The notes below the pieces were generated by a model. That model was not told the DNA's origin. It worked only from the letters and a program-made list of their open reading frames with translations, and searched no databases. A DNA stretch of 64,000 nucleotides from Aurantiacibacter poecillastricola (GTDB lineage: Bacteria > Pseudomonadota > Alphaproteobacteria > Sphingomonadales > Sphingomonadaceae): positions 1 through 64,000 of the forward strand of contig NZ_JAVAMS010000005.1 of assembly GCF_030730945.1 (NCBI RefSeq), written 5' to 3'. This document shows positions 1-12,726 of this stretch, piece after piece; the stretch's first letter is position 1, and each line of letters starts with the position of its first letter. The translations under genes were made by a program, and so were the position numbers.

Positions 1-483
1 AAGCGCAACAACGTGCGTCCGATCAAGCCGACGAAGGAACCCGAAGCCAGCGCCGCCGATTTCGCCGCAGATCAGTTGAAGACCGTAAGCCGCGCCACCT
101 TCACCTCCCGCAGCCTGCTCAACAAGTCGGAGGCCAAGGTGTTCGAGGCGCTGGACAAGGCCGTGATCGCGCGCAACCCCGGCTGGCAGGTCATGGCGCA
201 AGTCTCGCTAGGCGAGTTTCTCGCCAGTCCGGACAAGGACGCCTTCCTCGCGGTCAATTCCAAACGCGTCGATTTCGCGCTGATGGACGAGAATTGCCGC
301 GTGGTTCACGCGCTGGAATACCAGGGATCAGGCCACCACGCAGGCCCGTCAGCCGCTGCGCGCGACGCAGTGAAGAAAGAGGCGCTGCGCAAGGCGGGGA
401 TTGGGTATCACGAGATTGTGGCGGGGCATACGACGCCTAGTGAGTTGCGGGCGCTGGTGGAGAACTTAGTCGCTGCGGCATAG
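1..483 (+). CDS. DUF2726 domain-containing protein (5' end outside window)
   Basis: The reading frame is open from the first base, so the true start is probably upstream; an in-frame GTG at position 13 is only a fallback. The visible part (about 160 residues) has the DUF2726 layout: a VDFALMD strand, then HALEYQGSGHH, then a helix and a KAGIGYHEI strand. DUF2726 belongs to the PD-(D/E)XK nuclease-like clan. The aspartate and glutamate positions are present, but the residue two after the glutamate is Gln rather than Lys, so activity is uncertain. It is convergent with the next gene. Function is unknown. Confidence 0.75.
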   Translation, partial: KRNNVRPIKPTKEPEASAADFAADQLKTVSRATFTSRSLLNKSEAKVFEALDKAVIARNPGWQVMAQVSLGEFLASPDKDAFLAVNSKRVDFALMDENCRVVHALEYQGSGHHAGPSAAARDAVKKEALRKAGIGYHEIVAGHTTPSELRALVENLVAAA

Positions 484-515
484 GTATTCTCTCATGGACA
501 AGGGGCCAACCTAAG

Positions 516-1795
516 TCAGGATATTGCTACACCCGATGCATTGATGCAGCACCGGGCGACAAATGACATCAGTTCGACATCTGGACCGAGATACTGCTCT
601 TCATCAGAGTAAGGCAACATCAGGTCAAATTCGCCATCTCCGCCGTCGCCTTTGGTATGAACAATTTTGCAGCGAATCTGATAAAGGCGCTCGGCAACCT
701 GATCGTGAAGGTTGTCGTTCTTGGGATCTAGAGAAATTTTGTGAGCACAGACTTTCTTGTAATCACCTTTAAAATACTCTTCGAATCCATTGGCTAAGAG
801 GAAAACTCTTAACTCATCTCGACTAATAACCTCACGTATCGTAGCCTTCATCATCGTTCTCTCATCGTAGAGAGAACCTGCCCTCGTTTCTTTTATCGCA
901 CTAATCAATCTAGCAATATCTGAATCTTTCTCAGCGCGAAAAGAGGGATTTTTCAAGACAGTACGCAATCGCTTCTGCGCTTCCATTTTCGAAAAAAACG
1001 GAAAGTAAAATTCCATCGCCTGATAATAAGCGAGGAATTGCAAAAGCGGCATGCCAACCGAATTTCGCGCATAGTTATAAAGCGATAAAGGTGCGGCGTC
1101 ATACTCGAATGAGGGATAGCTCAAACTCGTCTCTTCTAAGCGCCGACCGCTAATTCGAACGGGTCTACGCCTGCGTTCTCTAACAAGCGACACCGGCACA
1201 TTCCAGATGTGATCGATTTGATAAAGTAGAGAGGACCCGAATTTTTCCAGCGCCTTTACGACTTCTTCACCTTTTTTAAAGGGTTCAGACGCGGGGTTCT
1301 CTAAAGTCAAAGACATCCGTGCCCCAACTCTGCGTCCAAATACATTAAATTCTTCCGAAGCCATTCCGATGGCGAGTTTAGGGAGCGAAACACTAGAAGG
1401 CGCAAGCTCAATCCGCCCACTTTCGGATGAAATGATCTGCCTTTTTAGCCGACCAGCTAGTCGTGCAGACAATATAAACTCAGCTCGATTGTTTAATTTA
1501 TGCCAAATTCCTTCGTACCCGGGAACGTACACATAATTCTCGAAGTCAATCGCCAGCAACGCCCTTGCTTCTGCAACAGTCGAGATCCAAACAGGTCGTG
1601 TGTCCCGCCCGGACGGAATTTGAACGACAATATCTAGGTCGTCGTCATATTCATCGATTTGATACGCAAGAGAAGCTTCATCACATCGCTTGGCTACTTC
1701 TGCGATGGCTGCTCGCAACTCCGGAGACTTGGGTTCGGCCTCGATATCGTCGGGCTCGTCCTCCAACCAATCATCTTGACTCGGTTGAATGGGCA

Positions 1796-1796
<1 letters not shown>
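516..1796 (-). CDS. AT-rich hypothetical protein with HEPN-like C-terminal motif
   Basis: This 426-residue protein has no signal peptide or membrane segment. The N-terminus is acidic. Near the C-terminus the stretch IRCKIVHTK gives an R-x4-H motif (Arg375, His380), the catalytic signature of HEPN ribonuclease domains, set in a helix as in ApeA-like HEPN proteins. The gene is visibly richer in A and T than its neighbours, which suggests recent transfer. Its ATG overlaps the thiC stop codon (TGATG) and is preceded by a GGGGGAGG ribosome-binding site, so it may be translated from thiC mRNA. The HEPN assignment rests on the motif and its context only; a defence role is an inference. Confidence 0.6.
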
Positions 1797-3826
<2,030 letters not shown>

Positions 3827-3849
3827 CTACGCGCCGCGTGGAACCGAGT

Positions 3850-4437
3850 CTAGCCCACCCCGCCCGCCGCCTGCCATTCGGCAATCGCCTCGATCGGAAA
3901 CAGCAGCATGATGACATTGAGCGTCAGGTTGTCGCGCACCACCAGCGCGGCCACGACTTCTCCGATGATTGCCAGCGCCACCGTCACCTTCACCGGCAGG
4001 CGAAGGGCCAGCCAGAAGCCGAAGCTCATCCAGCCGATATCGGCGGCGGAATTCAGCACGCTGTCGCCCGAATAGCCGAAATTGGCGGTCACCGCGCGGA
4101 AACGGTCGATCACCATCGGCGTGTTCTCGAGGACTTCCCACGCCGCTTCCAGTGCCACGGCCAGCACGATGCCCCAGCGCGCGGCACTCTCCCCGCCCAA
4201 CCCGCGCCGCACGAACAGCCACCAGCCGAGCGCGTAGAAGATCATGCCGTGGATGATGTGGCTGGGCGTGTACCAGTCGGCGATGTGCTGGCTGTTGCCC
4301 GCATCGTTGATCTGGCCGTGCCACAGCTTCACATAGCCGCACTCGCAGATGGGCGGGCGGCCCATCGCCAGCAGCACGATTACCGCGACTATCGCGATGG
4401 CCAGCGCGACGAGAAACGTACGCTTGGTCGGGATCAT
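3850..4437 (-). CDS. DUF2585 (UPF0314) family membrane protein
   Basis: The product is about 195 residues with several hydrophobic segments: an N-terminal one (residues about 7-24), then segments near HIIHGMIFYALGWWLF and WGIVLAVALEAAWEVLENTP, and two near the C-terminus. The WEVLENTPMVIDRFR and NSAADIGWMSFGFWLA stretches are typical of the DUF2585/UPF0314 family of alphaproteobacterial inner-membrane proteins of unknown function. The start is placed at MIPTKRTFL (4437) because the longer frame adds a non-membrane, poorly conserved stretch. It lies upstream of thiC on the same strand, separated from it by the riboswitch. Confidence 0.8.
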   Translation of the reverse strand: MIPTKRTFLVALAIAIVAVIVLLAMGRPPICECGYVKLWHGQINDAGNSQHIADWYTPSHIIHGMIFYALGWWLFVRRGLGGESAARWGIVLAVALEAAWEVLENTPMVIDRFRAVTANFGYSGDSVLNSAADIGWMSFGFWLALRLPVKVTVALAIIGEVVAALVVRDNLTLNVIMLLFPIEAIAEWQAAGGVG

Positions 4438-4645
4438 TATGCCCTTCTGCTTCACCTCATTCCTCCCGCACGCGGCAGGCCAACACACCAGCACGCCGCA
4501 CCGCGATAGTGGCAAATGGTTACAGGCGGGTTCCAACGATCCGCCTCCCGGTCAGCAAGGGGTCATCAAGACGTATTGAGAAAGGCACGATTGCCGCTAG
4601 GCATGGCGATCCCGCCATCTTCTGACCCGCCACCGAGGCCACCTG

Positions 4646-6244
<1,599 letters not shown>

Positions 6245-6322
6245 TCACTTCTTCCGACCCACGCGACAAGGGCCTGCTGCGGTGCTATGATCGGCGGCGA
6301 CGGGGGCACCAGGAGAGAGACC

Positions 6323-6733
6323 ATGCGCCTGACCAATGCCCGTATCGCCGCCGCTGCCTGCGCGGCCCTCGCCCTGCCTGCTGCTACCGCTCTGGCTCAC
6401 CATGGCTGGGCGTGGACGCAGGACGAGGAAAGCCGCCTCGACGGCGAGATCGTCACCATCAGCTTCGGCAACCCGCACATGCACCTGCAGGTGGAGCGCG
6501 ACCGGAGCGGGTTCGGCGGCTCGGAAATCTGGGAAGTCGACCTGTCGCCGCCTATCGTTGCCAGCCGTTCGGGCTTCGGCCCCGAGCATGCGGGGCCGGG
6601 CGATACCGTCTCGCTGACCGGCCACCGCGCCCGCGATGCGGACGTGCTGGGCTTCAAGGCGGAGACGATCACCGTGCGCGGCCGCACCTTCGACGTCTAC
6701 CCCCAGCGCGACAAGTCGCTGACAGCGCAGTAG
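6323..6733 (+). CDS. DUF6152-like small periplasmic protein
   Basis: The 136-residue product has a clear signal peptide (MRLTNARIAAAACAALALP, cleavage after ALA) and a mature part beginning HHGWAWTQDEES, followed by a small beta-rich domain (FGNPHMHLQVE, WEVDLSPP, DTVSLTGHRARD). This matches the DUF6152 family, whose function is unknown. The start at 6323 follows AGGAGAGA at about seven bases; the longer frame from 6287 lacks such a site. Confidence 0.75.
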   Translation: MRLTNARIAAAACAALALPAATALAHHGWAWTQDEESRLDGEIVTISFGNPHMHLQVERDRSGFGGSEIWEVDLSPPIVASRSGFGPEHAGPGDTVSLTGHRARDADVLGFKAETITVRGRTFDVYPQRDKSLTAQ

Positions 6734-6776
6734 CCCGCCTTCCCTCCGCCCGCCCGCTTTCGCTAGGGGGTGGGCG

Positions 6777-7397
6777 ATGACCATGCTCTACCGCCTCGAT
6801 GCCGATGCCGCTGCCATCGCTCGCGCTTTCGGCCTCGAAGTGGGCGAAGATCCGTGGGCGGGCGGCTATGTCGCGCCGGGAAGCTTTGCGCCCGTCATCA
6901 CCGCCGGGCGGGAATTCATCGCCGGGCGGGGCGATGGTCGCCAGCCGCGCCGCATGGTGCCGCGCCTGTGGGGCGTCCCCCCGCCACCTTCCGCGCCAGA
7001 CGCCGCGCGCCCGGTGCTGAGCGTTCGCAATACCGATAGCCCGTTCTGGATCGGGAACCTGCGCAACCCGGAGTTCCGCTGCATCGTGCCTGCCACCGCC
7101 TTCATGGAATGGGGCGCGAGCGGCCCGGACGGCAAGCGCCGCCAGCACTGGTTTACCTGCGCGGACCAGCCGCTCTTCGCCTTCGCCGCCGTGTGGAAGG
7201 ACAGCGAAGTGCCGGGCTTCGCCCTCCTCACCTCACCGCCCAATGCTGCGCTGAAGCAGGCGGGGCGCGATGCGATGCCGGTCATCCTCCCGCCACATCG
7301 CGGTGCGCACGAATTGTGGCTGCGCGCCGGATGGGACCGGGCGAGCGCCTTGCTGGAGCCCTATTCCTCCTCGCTGATGCAGGAGGCCGTGCGCTAG
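6777..7397 (+). CDS. SRAP-fold (YedK/HMCES-like) protein without catalytic Cys2
   Basis: The 206-residue product follows the SRAP/SOS response-associated peptidase pattern: LYRL at the N-terminus, VRNTDSPFW, RCIVPATAFMEWG (the family glutamate, about Glu111), FAAVWKD, LTSPPNA and MPVILPP. SRAP proteins form a covalent link to abasic sites through Cys2. Here the start is MTMLYRL, not MCxLY, and the histidine expected a few residues before MPVIL is replaced (QAGRDAMPVIL, Gly163). Neither possible start restores the cysteine, so the protein is probably not a normal cross-linking enzyme. It is followed by a convergent membrane-protein gene. Confidence 0.8.
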   Translation: MTMLYRLDADAAAIARAFGLEVGEDPWAGGYVAPGSFAPVITAGREFIAGRGDGRQPRRMVPRLWGVPPPPSAPDAARPVLSVRNTDSPFWIGNLRNPEFRCIVPATAFMEWGASGPDGKRRQHWFTCADQPLFAFAAVWKDSEVPGFALLTSPPNAALKQAGRDAMPVILPPHRGAHELWLRAGWDRASALLEPYSSSLMQEAVR

Positions 7398-7398
7398 C

Positions 7399-7797
7399 TC
7401 AGAACCGCAGCATCGCCACGCAGATCAGCACGAGGCCCAGCGCCGCCGAGAACAGCGCCCACACCCTGTTCACCGCGCCCATCATGGAGGAGGCGATGTG
7501 GAGGAACGGTCGCCCGAAACCGAGGATCACCACCCCCTCCACCACCATGCCGCCGCCGATCACGGTGACGAGGATGGAGAGCCAGTCCGCCGGGTCGTAG
7601 GGGTTCACCAGATAGATGGTCGCGCCCAGCGACAGGACCACGATGCCGGTAAGGAAGCGCAGCGCTTCGCTGGTCTCGAACCCGTCGAGCATCGCCGCCC
7701 AGCTTCCCGGACTGCGCAGTTCGCCCACCGCGGCTCCCAGCGCGTAGAGCCCGATGAAAAGCGCGATCCACGCGGAAATGTCCTGTCCCTCGGCCAT
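7399..7797 (-). CDS. Hypothetical four-helix inner-membrane protein
   Basis: The 132-residue product has four hydrophobic segments, near residues 8-26, 47-65, 72-95 and 108-130, with short loops and no recognised catalytic motif. The start at 7797 is supported by GGAGGGACC directly before the ATG. It is convergent with the SRAP gene, separated by one base. I do not recognise the family with confidence; it resembles uncharacterised small membrane proteins of sphingomonads. Confidence 0.7.
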   Translation of the reverse strand: MAEGQDISAWIALFIGLYALGAAVGELRSPGSWAAMLDGFETSEALRFLTGIVVLSLGATIYLVNPYDPADWLSILVTVIGGGMVVEGVVILGFGRPFLHIASSMMGAVNRVWALFSAALGLVLICVAMLRF

Positions 7798-7975
7798 GGT
7801 CCCTCCTTCCAGCTGTCAGCCAGGATACGCCGCCCTGCTCGGTGCGTCCAGCAGCCGTGTTTTCAACAGCTTGCCCCATGTTTCCATTCCGGCCCCGGTT
7901 GAAATACCTACCCCTGCTGGCATTCCGAAAGCGCCGCACGGCGAATCGAAAGTGCCGTGAATCGAGGGGGTTGCA

Positions 7976-9592
7976 ATGACGATACGTATTCTCACCGTGC
8001 TCGGCGCCATCGCGCTGGGCCTTGCCGCAAGTGCACCGGCGCTGGCCGATGCAACGGCCGAATGCAATGCGGGGGCGAGCGCGGACAGCCTCGAATGCGG
8101 CGAGGGCGCCAGTACGGGCAGCCAACCGCGTGCGACTGCCATCGGCGCCAGCGCGCAGGCGACAGGCGCGTTCGGCGCCACCGCAGTGGGACGGGCGGCG
8201 GAGGCCAGCGGCGCCTATGCCACCGCCGTGGGCAATTCGGCGCAGGCGGACGATCTCGATACAGCAGCCTTCGGCAACAACGCCCACGCCACCGCCGCCG
8301 GGGCGACCGCCATCGGCACCGATACGCGCGCCTCGGCGATGAACGCGGTCGCGCTGGGCGACGATGCCGTCGCCTCGGCTCTTGCCGCAACGGCGCTGGG
8401 CGAGAGCGCGGATGCCACCATGCAGAATGCAACGGCCCTCGGCCAGAACGCGCAGGCCGTTGCCGAAGGCGCGGTGGCTCTTGGCGCGGGTTCGCTTGCC
8501 GATCTGGCGCACACCGTTTCGGTCGGCACGGAAGGCGGTGAGCGGCGGATCGTCAACCTAGCCAATGGCGTGAATGCCAGCGATGCAGTGACGATGGGAC
8601 AGTTCGGCAGCGCCATTGCGGAGCTTTCATCGGCGGGCGCGGACCTGGCCTTTATCGACATCACCGCAACCGGCGCCGGGGCGCAGGCGCTTGGCGAGGA
8701 ATCCATGGCCATAGGGCGCGCGGCGTCGACGACCTCCGATGCGCCCTACGCCCTCGCCATCGGCCGCCTGGCGTCTGCCGAGGCGCAGCAGTCCATGGCC
8801 ATCGGCGCCTCGGCGCGGGCGACCGGCGGGCGCGCGACGGCCATCGGCTTCATGGCAGAGGCGGCGGCGAATGGCATCGCCTTCGGACAAAGCTCTCTCG
8901 CCGCCAGCAATGCGCTGGCTTTCGGCAGCCGGGCCGCGTCCCACGCCTCCGCCGGCCTTGCCCTCGGCAACGACGCGCTGGTGGCGGTAGGCGCAACGGC
9001 GGGCACTGCCATCGGCGCACAGGCGCAGGCGCACCACTTGCGCTCCACGGCGATCGGTTTCGGATCGGTAACCACGGCCACGAACCAGGTGATGCTGGGC
9101 GCGACAGGCAGTTCCGTAGCGCTGGGCGACATTGCTGCATCGGATGCCGCGCAATCCGGGCCGGAGCGGGCGGTGACCGTGGATGCGAACGGCGTGCTGG
9201 GTTTCTCGAACAGCGCCACGACCACGGCCGTGCGGCAAGTCAGGGCGCCGGTGGATTACCTCGCCTCGGTAAGCCAGGCGCAGTTCGATACGCTCTCGGG
9301 CCGGGTGGACGGGCTGTCGGGCGCGCTGGCGGAGACGAATTTCCGCCTCTCCGACCTCGACCGCAGGATGAGCGGCGGCATTGCGGCGGCCACCGCGCTT
9401 GGCAGCGCCATCGCCATGCCGGGCAAGTCCGTTACCATCGGCGGCAATATCGCGACCTATAATGGCGAGCACGGCTACGCCGCCAGCTTCACGGGGCGCC
9501 TGTCTGACAGCTTTGCTGTTGGCGCGGGCATTGCCGGGAACAGCGGCGATGGCGAAGTGGTGGCGCAGGCGGGCTTTGCCCTCGGGTTCTGA
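7976..9592 (+). CDS. YadA-like trimeric autotransporter adhesin
   Basis: The 538-residue protein has a signal peptide (residues 1-24, ending ALA). It then has two runs of the 14-residue YadA head repeat with GATAIG/SMAIG cores (about 40-180 and 240-375), divided by a neck-like element, GERRIVNLANGVNASDAVTMGQF. A short stalk (VSQAQFDTLSGRVDGLSGAL) leads to a C-terminal anchor of about 70 residues ending AQAGFALGF. Trimers of this family (type Vc) form an outer-membrane barrel and display the head for adhesion. The stalk is very short compared with classical YadA. Two cysteines lie close together just after the signal peptide (CNAGASADSLEC), which is unusual. Confidence 0.88.
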   Translation: MTIRILTVLGAIALGLAASAPALADATAECNAGASADSLECGEGASTGSQPRATAIGASAQATGAFGATAVGRAAEASGAYATAVGNSAQADDLDTAAFGNNAHATAAGATAIGTDTRASAMNAVALGDDAVASALAATALGESADATMQNATALGQNAQAVAEGAVALGAGSLADLAHTVSVGTEGGERRIVNLANGVNASDAVTMGQFGSAIAELSSAGADLAFIDITATGAGAQALGEESMAIGRAASTTSDAPYALAIGRLASAEAQQSMAIGASARATGGRATAIGFMAEAAANGIAFGQSSLAASNALAFGSRAASHASAGLALGNDALVAVGATAGTAIGAQAQAHHLRSTAIGFGSVTTATNQVMLGATGSSVALGDIAASDAAQSGPERAVTVDANGVLGFSNSATTTAVRQVRAPVDYLASVSQAQFDTLSGRVDGLSGALAETNFRLSDLDRRMSGGIAAATALGSAIAMPGKSVTIGGNIATYNGEHGYAASFTGRLSDSFAVGAGIAGNSGDGEVVAQAGFALGF

Positions 9593-9651
9593 CGCGATCC
9601 CCTGCCGCAGCGGTTTGACAGGCCCCGGCGCGCGCGCCATCCCTCCTCGTC

Positions 9652-10335
9652 ATGGCGATCATCGACGGCGACCTTACCATCCACCAGTTCGGGCAGGAAC
9701 GCGAGCCGGTGGTGCAGATCAACAATTTCAGCGGTATCGCCGGCGAACTGCTCGAGGCGGCGCGCGCCGCGCAATACGCGCCCGCCGGTGCCTATTATCC
9801 GGGCATCAGGGCGCGCGTGGATCCGTCCTATCTCGACAGGAACCGCGCCTTGTTCGTGCAGGTGTTGGGCCGCGTGTTCGGCTTCACCCGGACCGTGCGC
9901 TGCGACAGTTCGGCCTTTTCCATCGTCACCACCCCGCCCGGTGAACTCGCGCCGCTCCAGCGCATCCCCCACCATGACCAGAGCGGGGGCCAGATCGTCG
10001 CCATCATGCACTACCTGCAGGGGCCGGAAAGCGGCGGCACGGCTTTCTATCGCCACCGCCGCACCGGGTTCGAGACGATCACGCCGCCGCGCGAACAGGC
10101 CTTCCTGCAGGCCCTAGCCGAGGATGAGCGCGAGTTCGGAGAGCCGGAGGCGGGTTACTACCACGGCTCGGGCGAGCGATACGAAATGATCGGAGAGATC
10201 GAGGCGCAGCCCGACCGCCTGATCCTTTATCGCGGACAGTTGCTGCATTCGGGCGTCATCCCCGATCCTGCCCGCCTCAGCGCCGATCCGGCAAAGGGCC
10301 GCGTGACGATCAACATGTTCTTCGTCGGCAGCTGA
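9652..10335 (+). CDS. DUF6445 family protein, 2OG-Fe(II) oxygenase-like
   Basis: The 227-residue protein shows a double-stranded beta-helix oxygenase pattern: an HxD motif (His107, Asp109 in IPHHDQSGG), SGGTAFYRHRRTG, a distal histidine in LYRGQLLHSGV and a following arginine in KGRVTINMFF. These match the iron and 2-oxoglutarate binding positions and the DUF6445 family. The substrate is unknown. It sits between the adhesin and the S9 peptidase on the same strand. Confidence 0.75.
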   Translation: MAIIDGDLTIHQFGQEREPVVQINNFSGIAGELLEAARAAQYAPAGAYYPGIRARVDPSYLDRNRALFVQVLGRVFGFTRTVRCDSSAFSIVTTPPGELAPLQRIPHHDQSGGQIVAIMHYLQGPESGGTAFYRHRRTGFETITPPREQAFLQALAEDEREFGEPEAGYYHGSGERYEMIGEIEAQPDRLILYRGQLLHSGVIPDPARLSADPAKGRVTINMFFVGS

Positions 10336-10435
10336 CGCTCCTTGAAGTGGGACGGCCCCTGTTTGCGCTTCGGTTCATCCGCGCTATGAGCCGTTTCAAC
10401 CGAAACGGAAAATCCATGAAGGACCGATCCTGCCC

Positions 10436-12466
10436 ATGACCCTTACCCGCTCCGCCCTGCTGGCGACCGCGCTCACCCTTCCCTTTGCTCCCGCGCTTGC
10501 TCGCGAGATGACGCCGCAGGACGTGGCGCGCGTCGAATATACCGGCGCCGTCGCCGTTTCGCAGGATGGCAGCCGCATCGCCTTTACCCGCGTCCATCGC
10601 CCGGATGTCACCATCGGCGAGGAGAACGGCGGCGCCGAGCAGCAGCTCTACCTCGCGGACGGTCCAATGAACGTGCGCGCCTACCTGCCCGAGGACATGA
10701 GCATTTCGGGCATCGATTTCACGCCCGATGGCTCGATGATCACCTTCCTGTGGGCCAACGGCGAGGACGATCGCTCGGTCTGGGGCATTCCGGTAAATGG
10801 CGGCGCCTATCGCAAGCTGGGCGGCGTGGCCGATGCGGCCGTGCGCGACTACGCCTTCTCCCCTGATGGCGAGCTGCTCTACATGCTCGCTTCCGCAGCG
10901 CCCGACGAGGACCGCGAGGCGGAGAGCGAGGACGGCTTCAACGCGGTCGTCTACGAGGAGGAATTCCAGTTCAACCGCATGTTCGTGGCCGATGTGAGCG
11001 GAACGGACACCGATGCCGAGCCGCGCGCCATCGAGGTGCCGGGCTTTGTCAGCAGCTTCGACATCTCGCCCGATGGCGAAACCGCGATGATCGTGACCGC
11101 GCCGACGCCGCTGGTCGACGATTCGCTCACTTCGCAGCGTGTGAACCTGGTGAACCTCGCCACCGGCGATGTTACCGTCGTGCAAACCCCGGGCAAGCTG
11201 GGCGATGTCGAGTTCTCGCCCGATTCCAGCCAGCTTTCCATGGTTGCGGGCGTTGACGAGAACGATCCCGCCGCCGTTACCCTGCACCTCGTGGACGTGG
11301 CGACCGGCGACTACCGCGCGCTGAACGAAGGCGCGGCGGAAGCGGTGGTCGACACCGAATGGATGGCCGATGGCCGCCTCGCCGCGGTGGTGCATGTCGG
11401 CGCGCAGAGCGTGCTGCGCTTCTACGGGCAGGACGGCAATGAGGAGCGCGAATTCGATCCGGGCGAACTGATCCTCACCAGCCTGGAACAGGGCGGCAAC
11501 CGCCTCGTGCTGGAAGCCAATGCGCCGACCCATCCCAACGAGCTGTTCGCTTTCAACGGCGGCGAGTTCCAGCGCTGGACCGACTCCAATCCCTGGCTCG
11601 CCGAGATCGATTTCGCTCCGCAGCGCACCGTGACCTATACCGCCACCGACGGGCAGCAGATCGAAGGCATCCTCGTCGAACCGCTGGGCGGCGTTCCCGC
11701 CGGCGGCGCGCCGACCATATTCGACGTGCATGGCGGGCCCGAAGCGCACGAATCCAATGGCTGGGTGACGAATTACGGCGGACCGGGCCAGGTCGCCGCG
11801 GGTCAGGGCTATGCCGTGTTCCTGCCCAACTATCGCGGCTCCACCGCCTATGGCGTGGCCTTCTCCAAGGCGCATTCGGGCAACTACACCGATCCCGAAT
11901 TCCGCGACCTCGTGGATGCCAAGAACTTCCTCGTGAACGAGGGTATTGCCGATCCTGACCGGGTGGGCATTACCGGCGGCTCCTATGGCGGCTATGCAAC
12001 GGCGTGGTCCTCCACCTACAACTCCGAGGAATTCGCCGCTGGCGTGATGTTCGTCGGCATTTCCAACCAGATCAGCAAGGTGGGCACGGGCGACATTCCC
12101 AACGAGATGTATCTCGTCCATGCGCGCCAGTGGCCGTGGGAAGACTGGCAGCACTTCCTCGAAGTCAGCCCGATCTACTACACCGACCGTGCCGATACCC
12201 CGCTTCTCATCATGGGCGGCACGGCCGATACCCGCGTCGATCCGGGCCAGAGCCTGGAGCTCTATCGCTACATCAAGCTGCGTCGCCCCGACACGCCGCT
12301 GCGTCTCGTGCGCTATCCCGGCGAAGGCCACGGCAACGCCATGGCTGCCGCGCAATACGACTACAACCTGCGCATGATGCAGTGGTTCGACACCTACCTG
12401 AAGACCGGCGACCGCGACGCGGAACTTCCGCCTGCGCGTCCGGAACTGATGATCGAGGAAGACTGA
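10436..12466 (+). CDS. Secreted S9 family (prolyl oligopeptidase-type) peptidase
   Basis: The 676-residue protein has a signal peptide (MTLTRSALLATALTLPFAPA, cleavage near ALA), an N-terminal WD40-like beta-propeller with repeated SPDG/TPDG motifs, and a C-terminal alpha/beta-hydrolase domain. The triad is visible: Ser516 in GGSYGGY, Asp598 in GTADTRVD and His632 in GEGHGN. Family members cleave short peptides, often after proline or as dipeptidyl peptidases; here periplasmic peptide scavenging is an inference. It is convergent with the MipA/OmpV gene across a repeat-rich spacer. Confidence 0.9.
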   Translation: MTLTRSALLATALTLPFAPALAREMTPQDVARVEYTGAVAVSQDGSRIAFTRVHRPDVTIGEENGGAEQQLYLADGPMNVRAYLPEDMSISGIDFTPDGSMITFLWANGEDDRSVWGIPVNGGAYRKLGGVADAAVRDYAFSPDGELLYMLASAAPDEDREAESEDGFNAVVYEEEFQFNRMFVADVSGTDTDAEPRAIEVPGFVSSFDISPDGETAMIVTAPTPLVDDSLTSQRVNLVNLATGDVTVVQTPGKLGDVEFSPDSSQLSMVAGVDENDPAAVTLHLVDVATGDYRALNEGAAEAVVDTEWMADGRLAAVVHVGAQSVLRFYGQDGNEEREFDPGELILTSLEQGGNRLVLEANAPTHPNELFAFNGGEFQRWTDSNPWLAEIDFAPQRTVTYTATDGQQIEGILVEPLGGVPAGGAPTIFDVHGGPEAHESNGWVTNYGGPGQVAAGQGYAVFLPNYRGSTAYGVAFSKAHSGNYTDPEFRDLVDAKNFLVNEGIADPDRVGITGGSYGGYATAWSSTYNSEEFAAGVMFVGISNQISKVGTGDIPNEMYLVHARQWPWEDWQHFLEVSPIYYTDRADTPLLIMGGTADTRVDPGQSLELYRYIKLRRPDTPLRLVRYPGEGHGNAMAAAQYDYNLRMMQWFDTYLKTGDRDAELPPARPELMIEED

Positions 12467-12472
12467 GCGTAG

Positions 12473-12609
12473 CTCCTCCCCGCGACGCCGTGGTGGGGAG
12501 GGGGACCGCTCGCGCAGCGAGGGGTGGAGGGGCATGGCGCTAAGGCCGCTCCGTCACGTCACCTGCGGTGACGCGCCACCTCCTCATTCGCTACGCGAAC
12601 AGGGAGGAA
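12473..12609. repeat. Palindromic intergenic repeat, copy 1
   Basis: This spacer between two convergent genes contains GGGGAGGGGGACC, an inverted segment CTCGCGCAGCGAG, TGGAGGGGCA, then CCGTCACG, a small hairpin, GCGCCACCTCC and GCGAACAGGGAGGA. The same blocks in the same order occur at 20582-20715 with different hairpin cores. Conserved outer blocks with compensating inner palindromes suggest a dispersed structural repeat, not a gene. Confidence 0.75.
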
Positions 12610-12659
12610 GGAAGCGCGCTGGTCCGGTCCGCGACCAACGGACCGCAAGGGCGAACGCC

Positions 12660-12722
12660 CGCCCGCAGCGGGCGCAGCTTCGCTGCGCGTCTAGCGAGGA
12701 CGAGGCCGCGGAGGCGGCCTCG
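12660..12722. repeat. Cluster of short hairpins downstream of the MipA/OmpV gene
   Basis: Three successive inverted repeats are visible: GCCCGCAGCGGGC, GCGCAGCTTCGCTGCGC and GAGGCCGCGGAGGCGGCCTC. The last ends five bases from the stop codon of the minus-strand gene and could act in termination or mRNA protection, although no T-run follows it. Confidence 0.45.
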
Positions 12723-12726
12723 CACA

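Noticed and set aside
4438..4645. Promoter TTGAGA...TAGGCA before the AbgT gene
   Set aside because: The minus-10 match is poor and nothing else supports it.
10310..12535. 741-residue open frame on the minus strand
   Set aside because: It is antisense to the S9 peptidase, whose triad and signal peptide are clear.
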